DNA of 64,000 bases from Nematostella vectensis. Its lineage: Eukaryota; Cnidaria; Anthozoa; Actiniaria; Edwardsiidae. The stretch lies in assembly GCF_932526225.1 (NCBI RefSeq), contig NC_064034.1, positions 14,830,887-14,894,886 of the forward strand, read 5' to 3'. Made by a program: the position numbers and the translations under genes. How positions within the stretch are numbered: position 1 is the stretch's first letter; every line of letters begins with the position of its first letter. Positions 1 to 10,077 of the stretch are shown here, one piece after another. Below the pieces are notes generated by a model. It searched no databases. It was not told where the DNA came from and was given only the letters and a program-made list of their open reading frames with translations.

Positions 1-594
1 AGGGTTGATGAGTCTGCAGGTCGATTTATTAGCGAAGTTCGGTTTGTGGTCTTTGAGTGTTATAAATGCTTGTTTGTTGGCGGTGGTGTCCATTCTATCG
101 TCGATTCCTAGTTTTGTCGCGATGTTATTGTTTTCTTTGTGGATGGCTTGCGTAGTTTCGGGTGGAGCTTTTTTGTAGGATTTTGTTATGTCTTTTTCTA
201 GGAGATTCTTGTAGGCTGACGGTTCTAGTTTATAGAAGTTGGTAGTTTTGTCGGCGGCGACTAGGAGCTTCGGTTCATTTTTTATGCGGTCGCTGTCTTT
301 CTTTATTTTGTTGAAGAATGGGCTGCTCGCTTCTTTAAATTTTACGGACTGGATCATTTTCAGCATGTCGTCTTCAAAGTCTTTTAATTCATCAATAGGA
401 GGAGAGTTTTTGGTCGATTTGAAGCCGTACGTTTCTTTTGAAGACGAAATGGGATCGGGGTTGAGAAAGAAGTGGGCTTTCCAGCGCATTCTGCGTAAAA
501 AGTGCTCGGTCTTTTCGATGAGGCGTTGAAGGTAGTCATTACGTGATGGTAGTGGGATATTCTTGGACGAGTAGTTGATGCTGAATTTTTCCAT
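1..594 (-). CDS. Penelope-like reverse transcriptase, N-terminal part (runs off window)
   Basis: An open frame of 198 codons reads on the minus strand from an ATG at 594 (MEKFSINYSS...) to the window edge without a stop, so the gene is cut off, not broken. The protein is Lys/Asn-rich. Its last visible stretch, containing ITLKDHKPNF and CRLINP, matches the conserved segment just before the RT palm in a reverse transcriptase family common in cnidarian genomes, whose members I recall as Penelope-like with a C-terminal GIY-YIG endonuclease. Neither the catalytic RT motifs nor the endonuclease is inside the window, so this assignment rests on the N-terminal segment alone. The 5' leader (595-729) carries a segment repeated near 8.3 kb, which suggests terminal sequence of the same element. 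A different RT class is possible. Confidence 0.62.
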   Translation of the reverse strand, partial: MEKFSINYSSKNIPLPSRNDYLQRLIEKTEHFLRRMRWKAHFFLNPDPISSSKETYGFKSTKNSPPIDELKDFEDDMLKMIQSVKFKEASSPFFNKIKKDSDRIKNEPKLLVAADKTTNFYKLEPSAYKNLLEKDITKSYKKAPPETTQAIHKENNNIATKLGIDDRMDTTANKQAFITLKDHKPNFANKSTCRLINP

Positions 595-640
595 TATGGG
601 TAGCCGTAGAGTGCTCGACAAGCTGAAACTTGGAGCTATG

Positions 641-729
641 ATAATGCGTGAGTGCAGGCGTTCATATAATAGTGCTCAATACATAGGTGTAGAGCGGGAT
701 ATATCTTGGTTTGTAGGAAAAAAAACACT
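641..729. repeat. Leader repeat of the Penelope-like element (copy 1)
   Basis: This 89-bp segment upstream of the RT start recurs almost unchanged at 8276-8362 (one clear substitution, plus one base in an A-run). Its placement directly before the RT gene suggests it belongs to the element's terminal or leader region. I looked for hammerhead ribozyme core bases, known from other Penelope-like elements, and did not find them. Confidence 0.6.
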
Positions 730-878
730 TTTTTTCTTTTCAACAAATTTTAATTTATTTTTATAGCTTTGTATGCCTGTGTGTATTACAAAAATAATTA
801 CAAAAAAAAAAACGGTCCTCCGAGGTCCGGTCCGCGTAGGTCCGCGGAGATCCGGTCTTCATTTTACAGAGTTCCATC
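730..878. other. AT-rich spacer
   Basis: The spacer has A/T homopolymers and a short GC-rich patch near 810-855 with repeated 'ggtccg' motifs. I see no gene in it. Confidence 0.5.
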
Positions 879-1553
879 AAGCATGTGCTTTGAACTTCAT
901 TTGTGAATATCAATTAGATCACGTCTTCTATAAAACTTCTTCCAAGTACATATGTCTTACTCTTTATTGCGTCTATTCATGTTTGAAGCACTTTTTCATA
1001 CCCCTGCGTCGAATATCTCATGTATGACCGATCGTCACGACATTTTAAGTGGTCGGGTGGGTATATAATTAGTATTCTGAGGTCTACGCACGCAGATATG
1101 ACCCACCCGACTCTTTGTATCGAACGCAAACAAACCCCTGGGGATGTTTTTTTGTGTCAGACCTGTTTTCATGACTGATTTTGAGCTATGGTATAATTTC
1201 AAATCGCAATTTGATCGTACGCCTGTGCTTTATAATGGCAGCAATTGCCATCGGAAGTAAGCTCCATCATCAATCTAGCGATATTTGAGGAGAAATTTGT
1301 TTTTGCGTTATTTTTATTTAAATACAAATAAACTCAGATGAAGGGGCGTGGGTTTTTGGCACGGAGTTTGGGAATAGCTTTCCACCCTTGCTTGAAATCG
1401 GTTTTTAAAAAACCCGAATATTTCTGAAAAAATCTGACGTAATAAAAAGTAAGACCGAATATGTAAGCGAACCGAATATGTATTTGGAAGAAATTTTATT
1501 GAAGACTTCGTGATCTAATTGATATTCGCAAATGAAGTTCAAAGCACATGCTT
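879..1553. mobile_element. MITE-like element with about 65-bp terminal inverted repeats
   Basis: The left end (aagcatgtgctttgaacttc, 879 onward) returns inverted at 1485-1553 with a few mismatches and short gaps. Arms of about 65 bp therefore flank about 550 bp of non-coding sequence. An internal hairpin has perfect 11-bp arms at 1052-1062 (gtcgggtgggt) and 1101-1111 (acccacccgac). There is no transposase frame, so it would be non-autonomous. No clear target duplication is visible and the superfamily is not assigned. Confidence 0.6.
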
Positions 1554-2614
1554 AATAAGCAATGCGTTGAGTTGAGTAGACCACCTGTGCTTATCCGTAC
1601 AAAAACAAGCAGAGAATTTGCATTGAGCATCCACAACACCTTCCCTTTTAAGGGCTGGTAATTTAGAAAGATACCTTGGGATGGCTCGATAGGAGAGGAC
1701 TTGTTAAGAGCTCCGTTAGAAAGTTTAATTTTGAACTCTCAAGAAACTGGAAAATCAGCTTGGAAATGGTAAAAGACAAGAAAGAAAAAAAAAACAGAGG
1801 GTTAGCAGCTCGGGTCAGTAACAATAATAACAACCATTTAGTTATACCCAAATGATTAGATGATGCCTGTACAAAACAAAAGTACAAGACCTGGGGCCGG
1901 TTCCTGAAAAGCCGATTTGCGCTAACCCAGGGTTAAATTAACTCTAACCCACGATTAAATTTTTACCCCCGGATAAGTTCTTTTCCCGAAACGCTAGTTA
2001 GCGCTAACTCTGGGTCAGTTTGGAGGTAAATCTAACCCTGCTCGCGAGGTGGGTTAACTCGCTAACCCACTGTTTAGTTGGCGTAACACAGGCCTCCCAA
2101 ACTTTGTAGTAGAACTAAGGCTTCATAAAATAAAGTTGTCGACAAAAAAGACGTTACACAAAACAATGTAGGGATCAAATATTCTAACATTTCGCTTTAT
2201 CATGTGACCTTCGTTGCGATGCTGACTTGAAAATTGTGCTGGGACAGACAGAAAGTTACATGAAATTTGTACTTGAAATGAATCTGTCTCGCTAGTGTCA
2301 CGCACCAACTCGAATCCTGCAAATGACGCTTTTTGGCCATGAAATGGAGGTAATTACAGGTGATGTAGAGGTGTTTTGGGGCTTTTCTGTGAAAATAAAA
2401 TCACCAAAGGTAAATTTAAGTTGCTTTCTGTTGATATACTAGGTACCCTGTGTGAATTTTACTCCTCAAACCAGTTTTTAACTCGTTTAATCCAGGGTTA
2501 GTAATTTACAAAAAATAAATGTTTGAGACAAATGCTGTAAAATAAAAGGATATAAAATACGAAATCAATAGTGCAGTTTTTTGTTGTTGGGAATGGCTTG
2601 ACAGTGGTGAAAGT
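1554..2614. other. Gene-free region upstream of the DIRS-like element
   Basis: No gene is supported. At about 1890-2100 there is a patch rich in 'gctaaccc/gggtta' motifs in both orientations, probably a small dispersed repeat. The sequence just before 2615 must include the 5' end of the retrotransposon, but I could not define its terminal repeat. Confidence 0.4.
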
Positions 2615-4945
2615 GTGGTTATGTTTAGAAAAAAAGCAAGGCTTGCTGCAAAACAACGTTGGAGAAAAACAAACGAACATTTTTCCGAAAATACGTCTCG
2701 GGCTACGTTTACAAAAGATTTCGGCTGTCAAGTAAATATTTGCTGTGCTAGCGCCAGCTTAGAAAGAGAAATTCAAAGACAAAGAAACACAGACACAGAT
2801 TTAGTAACAGTAAAAATACCGGAAGTCGACTCGGGAATTCCTCAAAACAACGCCGGTTTCGCCCAATCTTGCCAATCTAAATTTCACAGCCGGTTCGATT
2901 TAGCTCAAATATTTGAGGACCTTGGTGTGGAGACTAAATTATCCCAAGAGGGAACAGAGCAGACCGCGGAGGGGTGCCACGAACGGGTCGATAATATATA
3001 CGAACAGGCTGCTCATCAAACGAAAAACCTCACCGACAACACTCTAAAAATAACTCCCGAAAATTATGTCCTCACAAATAAACAAACCCTCAACCTGATA
3101 GCAAATAATGCCCTTCTGGTCAACACCGCCTCGCCACACACCGCTCACCGTGCATTCATCGTAACAACGTGTGCTTCGACTTCAACCGAGTCACCGGCTG
3201 TTCCCGTCAAGCCTGCATCTACCCCAACGTTTGCCAAAAATGCGCCGACTCCCATCCCGCTCACCAGTGTCGCGCCGGAATCTCCGCATCCGCAGGCCAG
3301 CGCCAAGGCAACAGAAGCCAAGCTCCGGGTCGCCCAGCTGCACAGTAAAAGGAAGGCAACGATAAGTACACCGATTAAAATAGATCTTCTAGAACAGGAA
3401 CTATCTTCCCATTCAGATCGGGAATTCGTAACTTCCCTACTTAATTCGTTACGTTTCGGTGCCCACATTGGTTTTGATGGCACCCAAAAGTCTCGTGTTT
3501 CACCTAATCTTATTTCAGCTCGGGTGCACCCTGAGATAATTTCAAAAAACATAGAAAAAGAGGTCAACTTAGGTCGTATGGCAGACCCGTTCTCCGCGCC
3601 CCCATTACCTAACTTTCAATGCCACCCAATTGGGGTAGTGCCCAAAAAACATTCGGCCGACTGGCGCACTATTTATCATTTATCCTTCCCCGAGGGAGAT
3701 AGCATTAACGATGGAATTCCTAAAGACCCTTACTCACTCCAGTACGTTAGAGTGGACGACGCTATTAGCATTCTCACCTTACTCGGCAAAGGTGCCTTTA
3801 TGGCAAAAACCGACCTCAAATCGGCGTTTCGACTAATTCCAATACACCCGAACGACTGGAATTTACTGGGGGTCCGTTGGGAGTCTCGTTATTATGTGGA
3901 TTTATATTTGCCTTTTGGTTTACGCTCGGCGCCGTTTTTATTTAATCAACTCTCCGAAGCGCTAGAGTGGATTCTTAAACATAATTACAACGTTCGTAAT
4001 GTTATTCACATATTGGATGACTTCTTCGTAGCGGAGTCATCTAAACTAGGTTGTTTAGAGAGTTTCACAAGACTGCTCAAATTCTTTATCTCAGTGGGGG
4101 CCCCTGCTGTGGCTTCCAAAACTATCGGTCCTAGTACAACACTTGAATTCATGGGAATCGAGCTCGATACCCTACGTATGGAGGCGCGCTTACCTTCAGA
4201 TAAATTAGAACGTCTTAAAGCATCCTTGCGGGATTTCAAGCGAAAGCGTTCCGCTCGCCTCATAGAGCTTCAATCCTTAATCGGCACTTTGCAATTCGCC
4301 TGCCGCGTTGTTGTTCCGGGTAGAACTTTCCTTCAGCGCATCATAGATCTCACGCGGCGGGTAAATCACCGATTCCATCACGTCAAATTGAGCCACGGTT
4401 TTTTTCAGGATTTAGCAATTTGGCAGCAGTTTACCCGGAACTGGAACGGCAAAGCTTTCTTCCTCGAAGAAGCAATCCGTACCAGCCAGGATATGGAACT
4501 CTATTCCGACGCTAGCGGTAGTATCGGTTTCGGCGGTTACTTCTCTGGGCGCTGGTTCCAAGGCCGATGGCCGCCTCACCTCGCCATATCCAAAAAGACA
4601 GGCATTAGTATCGAATGGCAAGAATTATTTCCTATAGTAGTAGCCTGCTCCCTATGGCGCTCCGAGTTCTCGGGCAAGCAAATTCAGTTCTGGCGTGACA
4701 ATCAATCAGTCGTTCACATTGTCAACACAGGTCACTTAAAAGCGCCCAGGATTATGTCACTTATGCGTCGCTTAGTAGGCATTTCCATGGCTCATAATTT
4801 TGTTGTGCGTTGTCGCTTCGTACCAGGTCATTTCAACGGCATTTCTGATGCACTTTCTCGGTTTCAGATGGCACGATTCAGAGAGCTCGCACCGGCCGCG
4901 GACCAGACCCTTTGTGTCATCCCGCCTTCGCTAATGACCCTCTAA
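2615..4945 (+). CDS. DIRS-type retrotransposon ORF: N-terminal region, reverse transcriptase, RNase H
   Basis: An uninterrupted 776-residue protein that would copy the element's RNA into DNA. Residues 1 to about 280 are low in recognisable motifs and may serve as a Gag-like region; no zinc knuckle is seen. RT starts near residue 290: the palm Asp is in AKTDLKSAFRLIPI, followed by the conserved FGLRSAPFLFN. The catalytic pair is in HILDDFF at about residue 465, the LDD form usual in DIRS-type elements in place of YxDD. RNase H follows from about residue 627 (LYSDASGSIGFGG, with downstream WQELFP and RDNQS). The 3' end overlaps the recombinase gene by 34 bp in another frame. The lack of a methyltransferase domain is more like Ngaro than classic DIRS1, but lineage is unresolved. 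The open frame suggests recent activity. The chosen ATG is the first in frame, and a later start is possible. Confidence 0.9.
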   Translation: MVMFRKKARLAAKQRWRKTNEHFSENTSRATFTKDFGCQVNICCASASLEREIQRQRNTDTDLVTVKIPEVDSGIPQNNAGFAQSCQSKFHSRFDLAQIFEDLGVETKLSQEGTEQTAEGCHERVDNIYEQAAHQTKNLTDNTLKITPENYVLTNKQTLNLIANNALLVNTASPHTAHRAFIVTTCASTSTESPAVPVKPASTPTFAKNAPTPIPLTSVAPESPHPQASAKATEAKLRVAQLHSKRKATISTPIKIDLLEQELSSHSDREFVTSLLNSLRFGAHIGFDGTQKSRVSPNLISARVHPEIISKNIEKEVNLGRMADPFSAPPLPNFQCHPIGVVPKKHSADWRTIYHLSFPEGDSINDGIPKDPYSLQYVRVDDAISILTLLGKGAFMAKTDLKSAFRLIPIHPNDWNLLGVRWESRYYVDLYLPFGLRSAPFLFNQLSEALEWILKHNYNVRNVIHILDDFFVAESSKLGCLESFTRLLKFFISVGAPAVASKTIGPSTTLEFMGIELDTLRMEARLPSDKLERLKASLRDFKRKRSARLIELQSLIGTLQFACRVVVPGRTFLQRIIDLTRRVNHRFHHVKLSHGFFQDLAIWQQFTRNWNGKAFFLEEAIRTSQDMELYSDASGSIGFGGYFSGRWFQGRWPPHLAISKKTGISIEWQELFPIVVACSLWRSEFSGKQIQFWRDNQSVVHIVNTGHLKAPRIMSLMRRLVGISMAHNFVVRCRFVPGHFNGISDALSRFQMARFRELAPAADQTLCVIPPSLMTL

Positions 4946-5877
4946 CGCGCGAGGTGAAACACTACGCTGATAAGGCCCTGGCTATCAACACCAAGCGCAC
5001 TTATCACGCAGGCGAGAAACAGTTCATTGACTTCTGCCTCATGAATAGGCTTTTTGACAGCCACGGGGACATTCTCCCAACTAGTGAGAGTACTCTTATC
5101 TATTTTGTTACCTTTCTCGCGCGTAGAGTAAAGCACGGTACTATTCGCACATACTTGGCGGCCGTTCGCAACATGCACATCGAAAACGGATTCCAGGACC
5201 CTATACAGGGTCGGCTAATTTTAAACAAGGTTTTGCGGGGCATTTTACGGGTGCAGGGTCAGCACAAAACAGCTCGTCAACCCGTAACTCCACAGCTCTT
5301 AAAAGCCATTCGTCCGGTTTTGCTTAGCTGGCTGAGCGCACATGATTTCCATATGATTTGGGCGGCATTCACACTTGCCTTTTTCGTTTTTTTACGTTGT
5401 AGTGAGTTTACTTGCCCGGGCGTACGCAACTTTGACATAGTTTATAACTTATCTCCAGTCGACATAAATTTCCACCCTAACCCTTCAGCACCGCTTTACA
5501 TGAAAGTCGCCATTAAGGCATCCAAAACCGACCCTTTCAGGCAAGGCACCGTTTTGACAACCGCACGCTCCGGTTGCGACCTATGCGTCGTGTCCGCGAT
5601 GCAAGAGTTTGTTCGCATCTGTGGGTACACAACAGGACCACTTTTTCGGTTTCGTTCCGGTAAATACCTAACTCGGTCATTGGTCTCTAGCATTCTTAGA
5701 GACGCAGCACGCACTTGCGGCCTTCCTCATAGCAGTTTAAAGGGGCACTCATTTAGAATTGGGGCGGCAAGCTGCGCTGCCGCTGCAGGCCTGCCCGACT
5801 GGCTTATCAAAGTGCTTGGTCGTTGGTCCTCTGATTGCTACCAGCTTTACGTACGTACACCACAAACATTTCATTAA
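4912..5877 (+). CDS. Tyrosine recombinase of the DIRS-type retrotransposon
   Basis: This 321-residue integrase of the tyrosine-recombinase class would insert circular cDNA without the DDE chemistry of LTR elements. An N-terminal SAM-like core-binding region (about 10-110) has TKRTYHAGEKQFIDFC and an RTYLAAVRN segment. In the catalytic domain I see the first Arg (VFLRCSEF), the HxxR box (LKGHSFRIGAAS), and the terminal LGRWSSDCYQLYVRTP with the nucleophile Tyr. It overlaps the end of the RT ORF, so translation probably needs reinitiation, frameshifting or a spliced message. No internal stop is present. Together with the upstream gene this defines a YR retrotransposon of about 3.3 kb coding length. 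Confidence 0.9.
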   Translation: MCHPAFANDPLTREVKHYADKALAINTKRTYHAGEKQFIDFCLMNRLFDSHGDILPTSESTLIYFVTFLARRVKHGTIRTYLAAVRNMHIENGFQDPIQGRLILNKVLRGILRVQGQHKTARQPVTPQLLKAIRPVLLSWLSAHDFHMIWAAFTLAFFVFLRCSEFTCPGVRNFDIVYNLSPVDINFHPNPSAPLYMKVAIKASKTDPFRQGTVLTTARSGCDLCVVSAMQEFVRICGYTTGPLFRFRSGKYLTRSLVSSILRDAARTCGLPHSSLKGHSFRIGAASCAAAAGLPDWLIKVLGRWSSDCYQLYVRTPQTFH

Positions 5878-6317
5878 CTGCTGCACCAAAAATGGCGATA
5901 GTCCAGCCTGTCACTCTGACTTAAGCATTGTTGTTATTGCGCTTGGGGGGATGCATTCTGCATCTTGTGGCGGTTAGTTCTGTCTGAAGACTTCCCCAAG
6001 CGGGGTTTGTTAGCTATATGGTGTGCTTGTGCGTTTGTGGACCAGCCAATACTCTCGTTCGATCCTTCACGCGGAGTGTAGGGGAAATGAGTGAGGCCTA
6101 AAGGTCATATGCTTACACTACAGTTGCTACGTCACGCGCTAGTCGTCACGTCACGCTAACTCGCTTTCGATCAGTCTGTCTCCCCCCATATTCTACCATA
6201 GTCGTGCCTAGTGTATTCATTGCGTTGCAAAGCGGGCATTTCCTTTTCACGCGTAAAGCGACATTAAAACATATTTTCGACTATGTTTATTCGAATTATT
6301 TTTTTTTTCTGTATCAA
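5878..6317. other. 3' region of the DIRS-type element and flank
   Basis: This is non-coding. A 9-bp stem (cgcttgggg at about 5940 pairing with ccccaagcg at about 5993) lies 60 bp past the recombinase stop and could belong to the element's 3' terminus. I found no obvious split direct or inverted repeat matching the 5' side. Confidence 0.35.
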
Positions 6318-6360
6318 TGACGTCACGTGATGACGTCATGGTATGACGTGTATGACGTCA
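6318..6360. promoter_or_regulatory. Cluster of CRE-like TGACGTCA sites
   Basis: Three full palindromic TGACGTCA octamers (6318, 6331, 6353) and one TGACGTG (6344) lie within 43 bp. TGACGTCA is the classical CREB/ATF binding site. No downstream gene is evident within 2 kb, so the site may be a retrotransposon promoter or enhancer, or simply a local repeat. Confidence 0.45.
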
Positions 6361-8275
6361 TCAAAATAATCAGAATACTTTTGGTGGTCAACTTGGCAAA
6401 CACCAGACCCTTGTGACTTTTTTCAAGGCTTTTATGCTATATTTAATTTTCCTTAGCAACAGATGTCAGTACACCCTTAAAGGGACACTGCATGCTAAAT
6501 GCATGTACGGCTTCATTCCAGCATCTTGAACATCAAATACGATTGCTGGAACTCGTTTTTTTTTTTGGCTTTGTTTTCGTATTTTAGAAATTCTCGCTCG
6601 AGTACCCAAAAAGCGACCATTTTAATGAATTCCAACGGCGGCGCAGTTTTGAGCAGCGGTATCCATCGTTTCCATGGTTTCTTTTGTGATGTCACTGGTG
6701 GGGATAAATTAAAATGTATTAAGAATTAGGCGTTCGAGCAGGCGCTCTGAACATACCTTTCACGAAAACACCGACAAAATAGGCTTTTGAGTCCCCAAAA
6801 ATTGAATGCCCTATAATTAGGATGTCTACAATCGAGCGGTTAATATACTGTACTTGTTAAATTCTCAAAAGATAGAGAAAATGGTGAGAATCATAGACAA
6901 ATGGCTCGTTGTTCCCGCTGACCAAGTGACCGTGTGCTGTGGGAACTACATCGGTGTTGCTATGATACCGCCGCCATTTTGGAAAAGAGTTCTAAACTAG
7001 ACAAATGTTCGATCAGAACTGGTCAATTTAAAAGTCAGTTTCCCGATCGAAAAAGCACATCATTGAACATTTCTTGATCAATTTTGTTCTTGGCCTACAT
7101 TATTTAGCGTCTAGCCACGATAAAAAAGAATTTAGATAACTGTTTGAAACATATTTCTGAGGTAAATTGTGTTACATGACACCCTAATTTCTTTGTAACA
7201 AGCTTACTTAGCTTATCGCTGGGCAAAGATGGTTTAGATCTTCAATCGAAGAAATTTACTTATCAAGACAGGTGCACTTCCGTATAATGGCAATTGAAAA
7301 ACTGGTAAGTTACTGTATACAGTATTTATATTAGTGTATTTTCGGTATTGATCTAGATTGCTGTTGCGTCAATTTGAAATCTCCTTTTATTCTGGAAATA
7401 CAAATAACTTTCTTAAGTACTAAGTATACATTATTAAAATGGTGCAACGACAACAACGACATTTTTATTGTCTTTGAATAAAGCAAATAACTATTTAGAA
7501 TAGCTGTAAGTTGTGTGCGATGGACTAGATTCGACGTTTGCTTGCTTTGATATGCACTCACTCCATGCTTTGTAAATAAAAATGTTGTACTGTATAGCTT
7601 ATCATATGTAATTTTTTCAGAAATGGCTAAGGAAATAAATGACTGCAAAAACCTATAAACTTCACATTATACTCAGAATCATATGTACCTAAGCTCATTT
7701 GCATAGGCAGGATATAACAACAGACACCAACAAAAAGTCTTTTGATCTTCATCTTTTCTTGTATGTTGTGTAAGGTTCATTAAATGTTAATGTGTGCTTA
7801 TTTGTTTTAGTGCCCATCTTCTAGCAGCACCATACAGGGAATTTCATCTGGTGGTCAGCTCATGGCAAGAAGAGGTGTTTCTTCCACCTGTAGGGGGATT
7901 TGTCCAAAAGTAGAAAAGTAGGAGTGTTTTGTCCACAAGTAAATTTTTTTTTCATCCACATATACTTTTTCCAAAATCTTGCCACTCAGCTTAAGTTTAG
8001 CTTCCTGTGACATGAGTTTCACACATAACTTTTGCGTTCATCCCTTAAAGCTACAAATTTCATAGTTATTACTGTGCAATTTCAGTTGTGCTTCACTAAG
8101 ATTAGTTACTTACAGCTCAAGCTGACAATTAGCATTTTATATCAATTCTGATCAATCAATACAAAACTTTTTCTAGAGGAAACAACAATATTCTGTTTTA
8201 TTAACAAGCAAAACCAGTTATGCTTTATCAGTAGAAATAGATTGAAAATGGCATATATTATACATATCTATAGAT
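6361..8275. other. Gene-free AT-rich stretch
   Basis: No gene is supported on either strand; open frames are short and lack motifs. At 6476 the sequence 'ttaaagggacactgcatgct' matches, inverted, the sequence near 24228-24246. This marks a dispersed repeat end shared by the two places. Confidence 0.4.
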
Positions 8276-8432
8276 ATAATGCGTGAGTGCAGGCGTTCAT
8301 ATAACAGTGCTCAATACATAGGTGTAGAGCGGGATATATCTTGGTTTGTAGGAAAAAAACACGCGAACTACCATTTAATCTCTCGATGAAACGGTAGTTC
8401 GCGTGTTTTTTTCCTACAAACCAAGATATATC
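8276..8432. repeat. Second copy of the leader repeat, fused to a perfect 40-bp inverted repeat
   Basis: Positions 8276-8362 repeat the segment at 641-729. From 8333 to 8372 the sequence is a perfect 40-bp arm that pairs with 8393-8432 across a 20-nt loop. The arm extends from within the leader repeat into new sequence (acgcgaactacc). The two leader-repeat ends are thus arranged head to head, as expected if two copies of an element's terminus were joined in opposite orientation. Confidence 0.75.
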
Positions 8433-9269
8433 TATGGATATATATTTTTTTTATATTTATAAAAACATTGATATTTATACAAAACTTCTGGATAAACTTC
8501 CATCTAGAGTAAACCTGGAAAACTCTCCTGCTCTAACAAAGCATCTTTGTCCAGATTATGGTGTGATGTAATAAACTAAAACCATATGTAGGTAACAAAC
8601 TTTGTTATTGTTGGCAGTGCAACTTCACACCCATTACAAATCTAACCTCTGCAGTATGAATAAAGTTGAAGAAATCCAAGCATTGTTGTGTTGTTGATTT
8701 TAGTTTGTGTCTTGTGTTTGCATTCTCCTTGATTATAGAGTCAAACAGTTTTCCATCTTTATTGAGTCAACAACAATAATTACTACTACATTCAGAGACG
8801 ATACAATACAGAAACATACAAAACAGAGAAGTGAACTCAAAAGGGAACACTTTTGGGCTGCCAGAAAGCCATATGTAACAAAAAATAAAAAAACACCTAC
8901 TGCCCCCTTAACCACTGAACCAAACCCCCCTTTAGCGAAAAGCTAGATCCACCCCTGGGATCAACAAACTTAACTTAAATAAATTACAAAATCATTCTGT
9001 GACATGCATGGTAGGTCCACAAAAAATATGTCTAATGTAGATGTTCAATGTCAAATGTAGTGGTGAGGTAGTTTTGAAATAAAAAGCTTAGAGAGTAGGA
9101 AAAGTGATTGAATCAGCTAGGTTACATATGTGATTCTTTAGGTTAACTATTCTATTAAGTAAGGGTTAAATACAAAGGATGGAAGCAGTTCGCCATATAA
9201 CACCTTAAGAACTGGCTTATTACATAATCTGTACTAAGTAAAATACTATTTAAAGAAAATATCATACTT
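8433..9269. other. Gene-free region
   Basis: No gene is seen. At 8943-8957 'ctagatccacccctg' resembles an inverted hAT-type terminus (CAGGGGnGGATC), similar to the hairpin element at 38045. No partner end was located here. Confidence 0.35.
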
Positions 9270-9277
9270 CAAAAGCT

Positions 9278-9356
9278 GGGTCAGTACGCAGCTCTTACAA
9301 GCTGCAATTTGATTAGGCAAATGAACAATATTAGCACCTTGACACAAAGAACAAGA
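9278..9356. mobile_element. MITE, left half (split by the Polinton-like element)
   Basis: This is the left 79 bp of a MITE whose complete copy lies at 38255-38399. It starts gggtcagtacgcagct directly after the 8-bp target copy CAAAAGCT (9270-9277), which reappears at 23410-23417 after the right half. The last bases, CAAGA (9352-9356), are duplicated at 23336-23340 by the Polinton-like insertion. Confidence 0.85.
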
Positions 9357-9640
9357 GGGGGGACCAGGGGGTTTCATAGAAACGAGTGGGAGGCGCGAAT
9401 CGCCCCTCCGGGCCTCCCAGCCCCGTCTTCCCGTCTTAGGGTTGGGAGGCGCGGATCCCCCCTCCGAGCCCCCCAGCCCCGTCTCTATATATCGGGCAGA
9501 TAATGCTTCACGTACATAAACAATCGGCAAAAGCTAATGTAGGCCAAATCGATTTCACGTACATAAGCTTTTGGCAATTGCTAATGTAGGCCAAATCGGT
9601 TTTACGTACATAAGCTTTTGGCAATTGCTAATGTAGGCCG
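9357..9640. repeat. Left terminal inverted repeat of the Polinton-like element
   Basis: It begins with a G-run and ggtttcatagaaacgagtgg. A duplicated GC-rich module follows (gggaggcgcg...ccagccccgtct, twice), then three 47-bp units containing cacgtacataagcttttggcaa. It matches the reverse complement of 23000-23335 at above 90% by eye. Confidence 0.88.
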
Positions 9641-9945
9641 GGCGCGTTTCACGTACATGAATAATTAGGGTGTAGGCCGGGCGCGTTTCGCGTACATGAA
9701 TAATTAGGGCTATAGGCCGGGCGCGTTTCACGTACATGAATAATTAGGGCTGTAGGCCGGGCGCGTTTCACGTACATGAATAATTAGGGCTGTAGGCCGG
9801 GCGCGTTTCGCGTACACGAATAATTAGGGCTGTAGGCCGGGCGCGTTTCACGTACATGAATAATTAGGGATGTAGGCCGGGCGCGTTTCGCGTACATGAA
9901 TAATTAGGGCTGTAGGCCGGGCGCGTTTCGCGTACACGACTTTTT
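9637..9945. repeat. 40-bp subterminal tandem repeats
   Basis: Eight near-identical 40-bp units (ggccgggcgcgtttcacgta... then catgaataattagggctgta) lie just inside the left terminal repeat. They share the core cACGTACAt with the 47-bp units of the terminal repeat. No such expansion exists at the right end. Possible roles are binding sites for a terminal or replication protein, or simple unequal-exchange growth. Confidence 0.85.
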
Positions 9946-10077
9946 GGGGCAATTGCTGAGCTTGGTACTTCGTAACATACGTTTTAAGGACTTTGTGACT
10001 CGCACCCTAATAAATGAAGCTGTTATGAAATATCACGGCTATGTTTTTCCAATGATGCAGTTCGAACCCTTAAGGAC

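Noticed and set aside
641..729. Hammerhead ribozyme in the Penelope-like leader
   Set aside because: I could not find the CTGATGA and GAAA core elements in either orientation.
3145..3567. Minus-strand frame inside the DIRS-type RT gene
   Set aside because: Shadow of the coding frame on the other strand.
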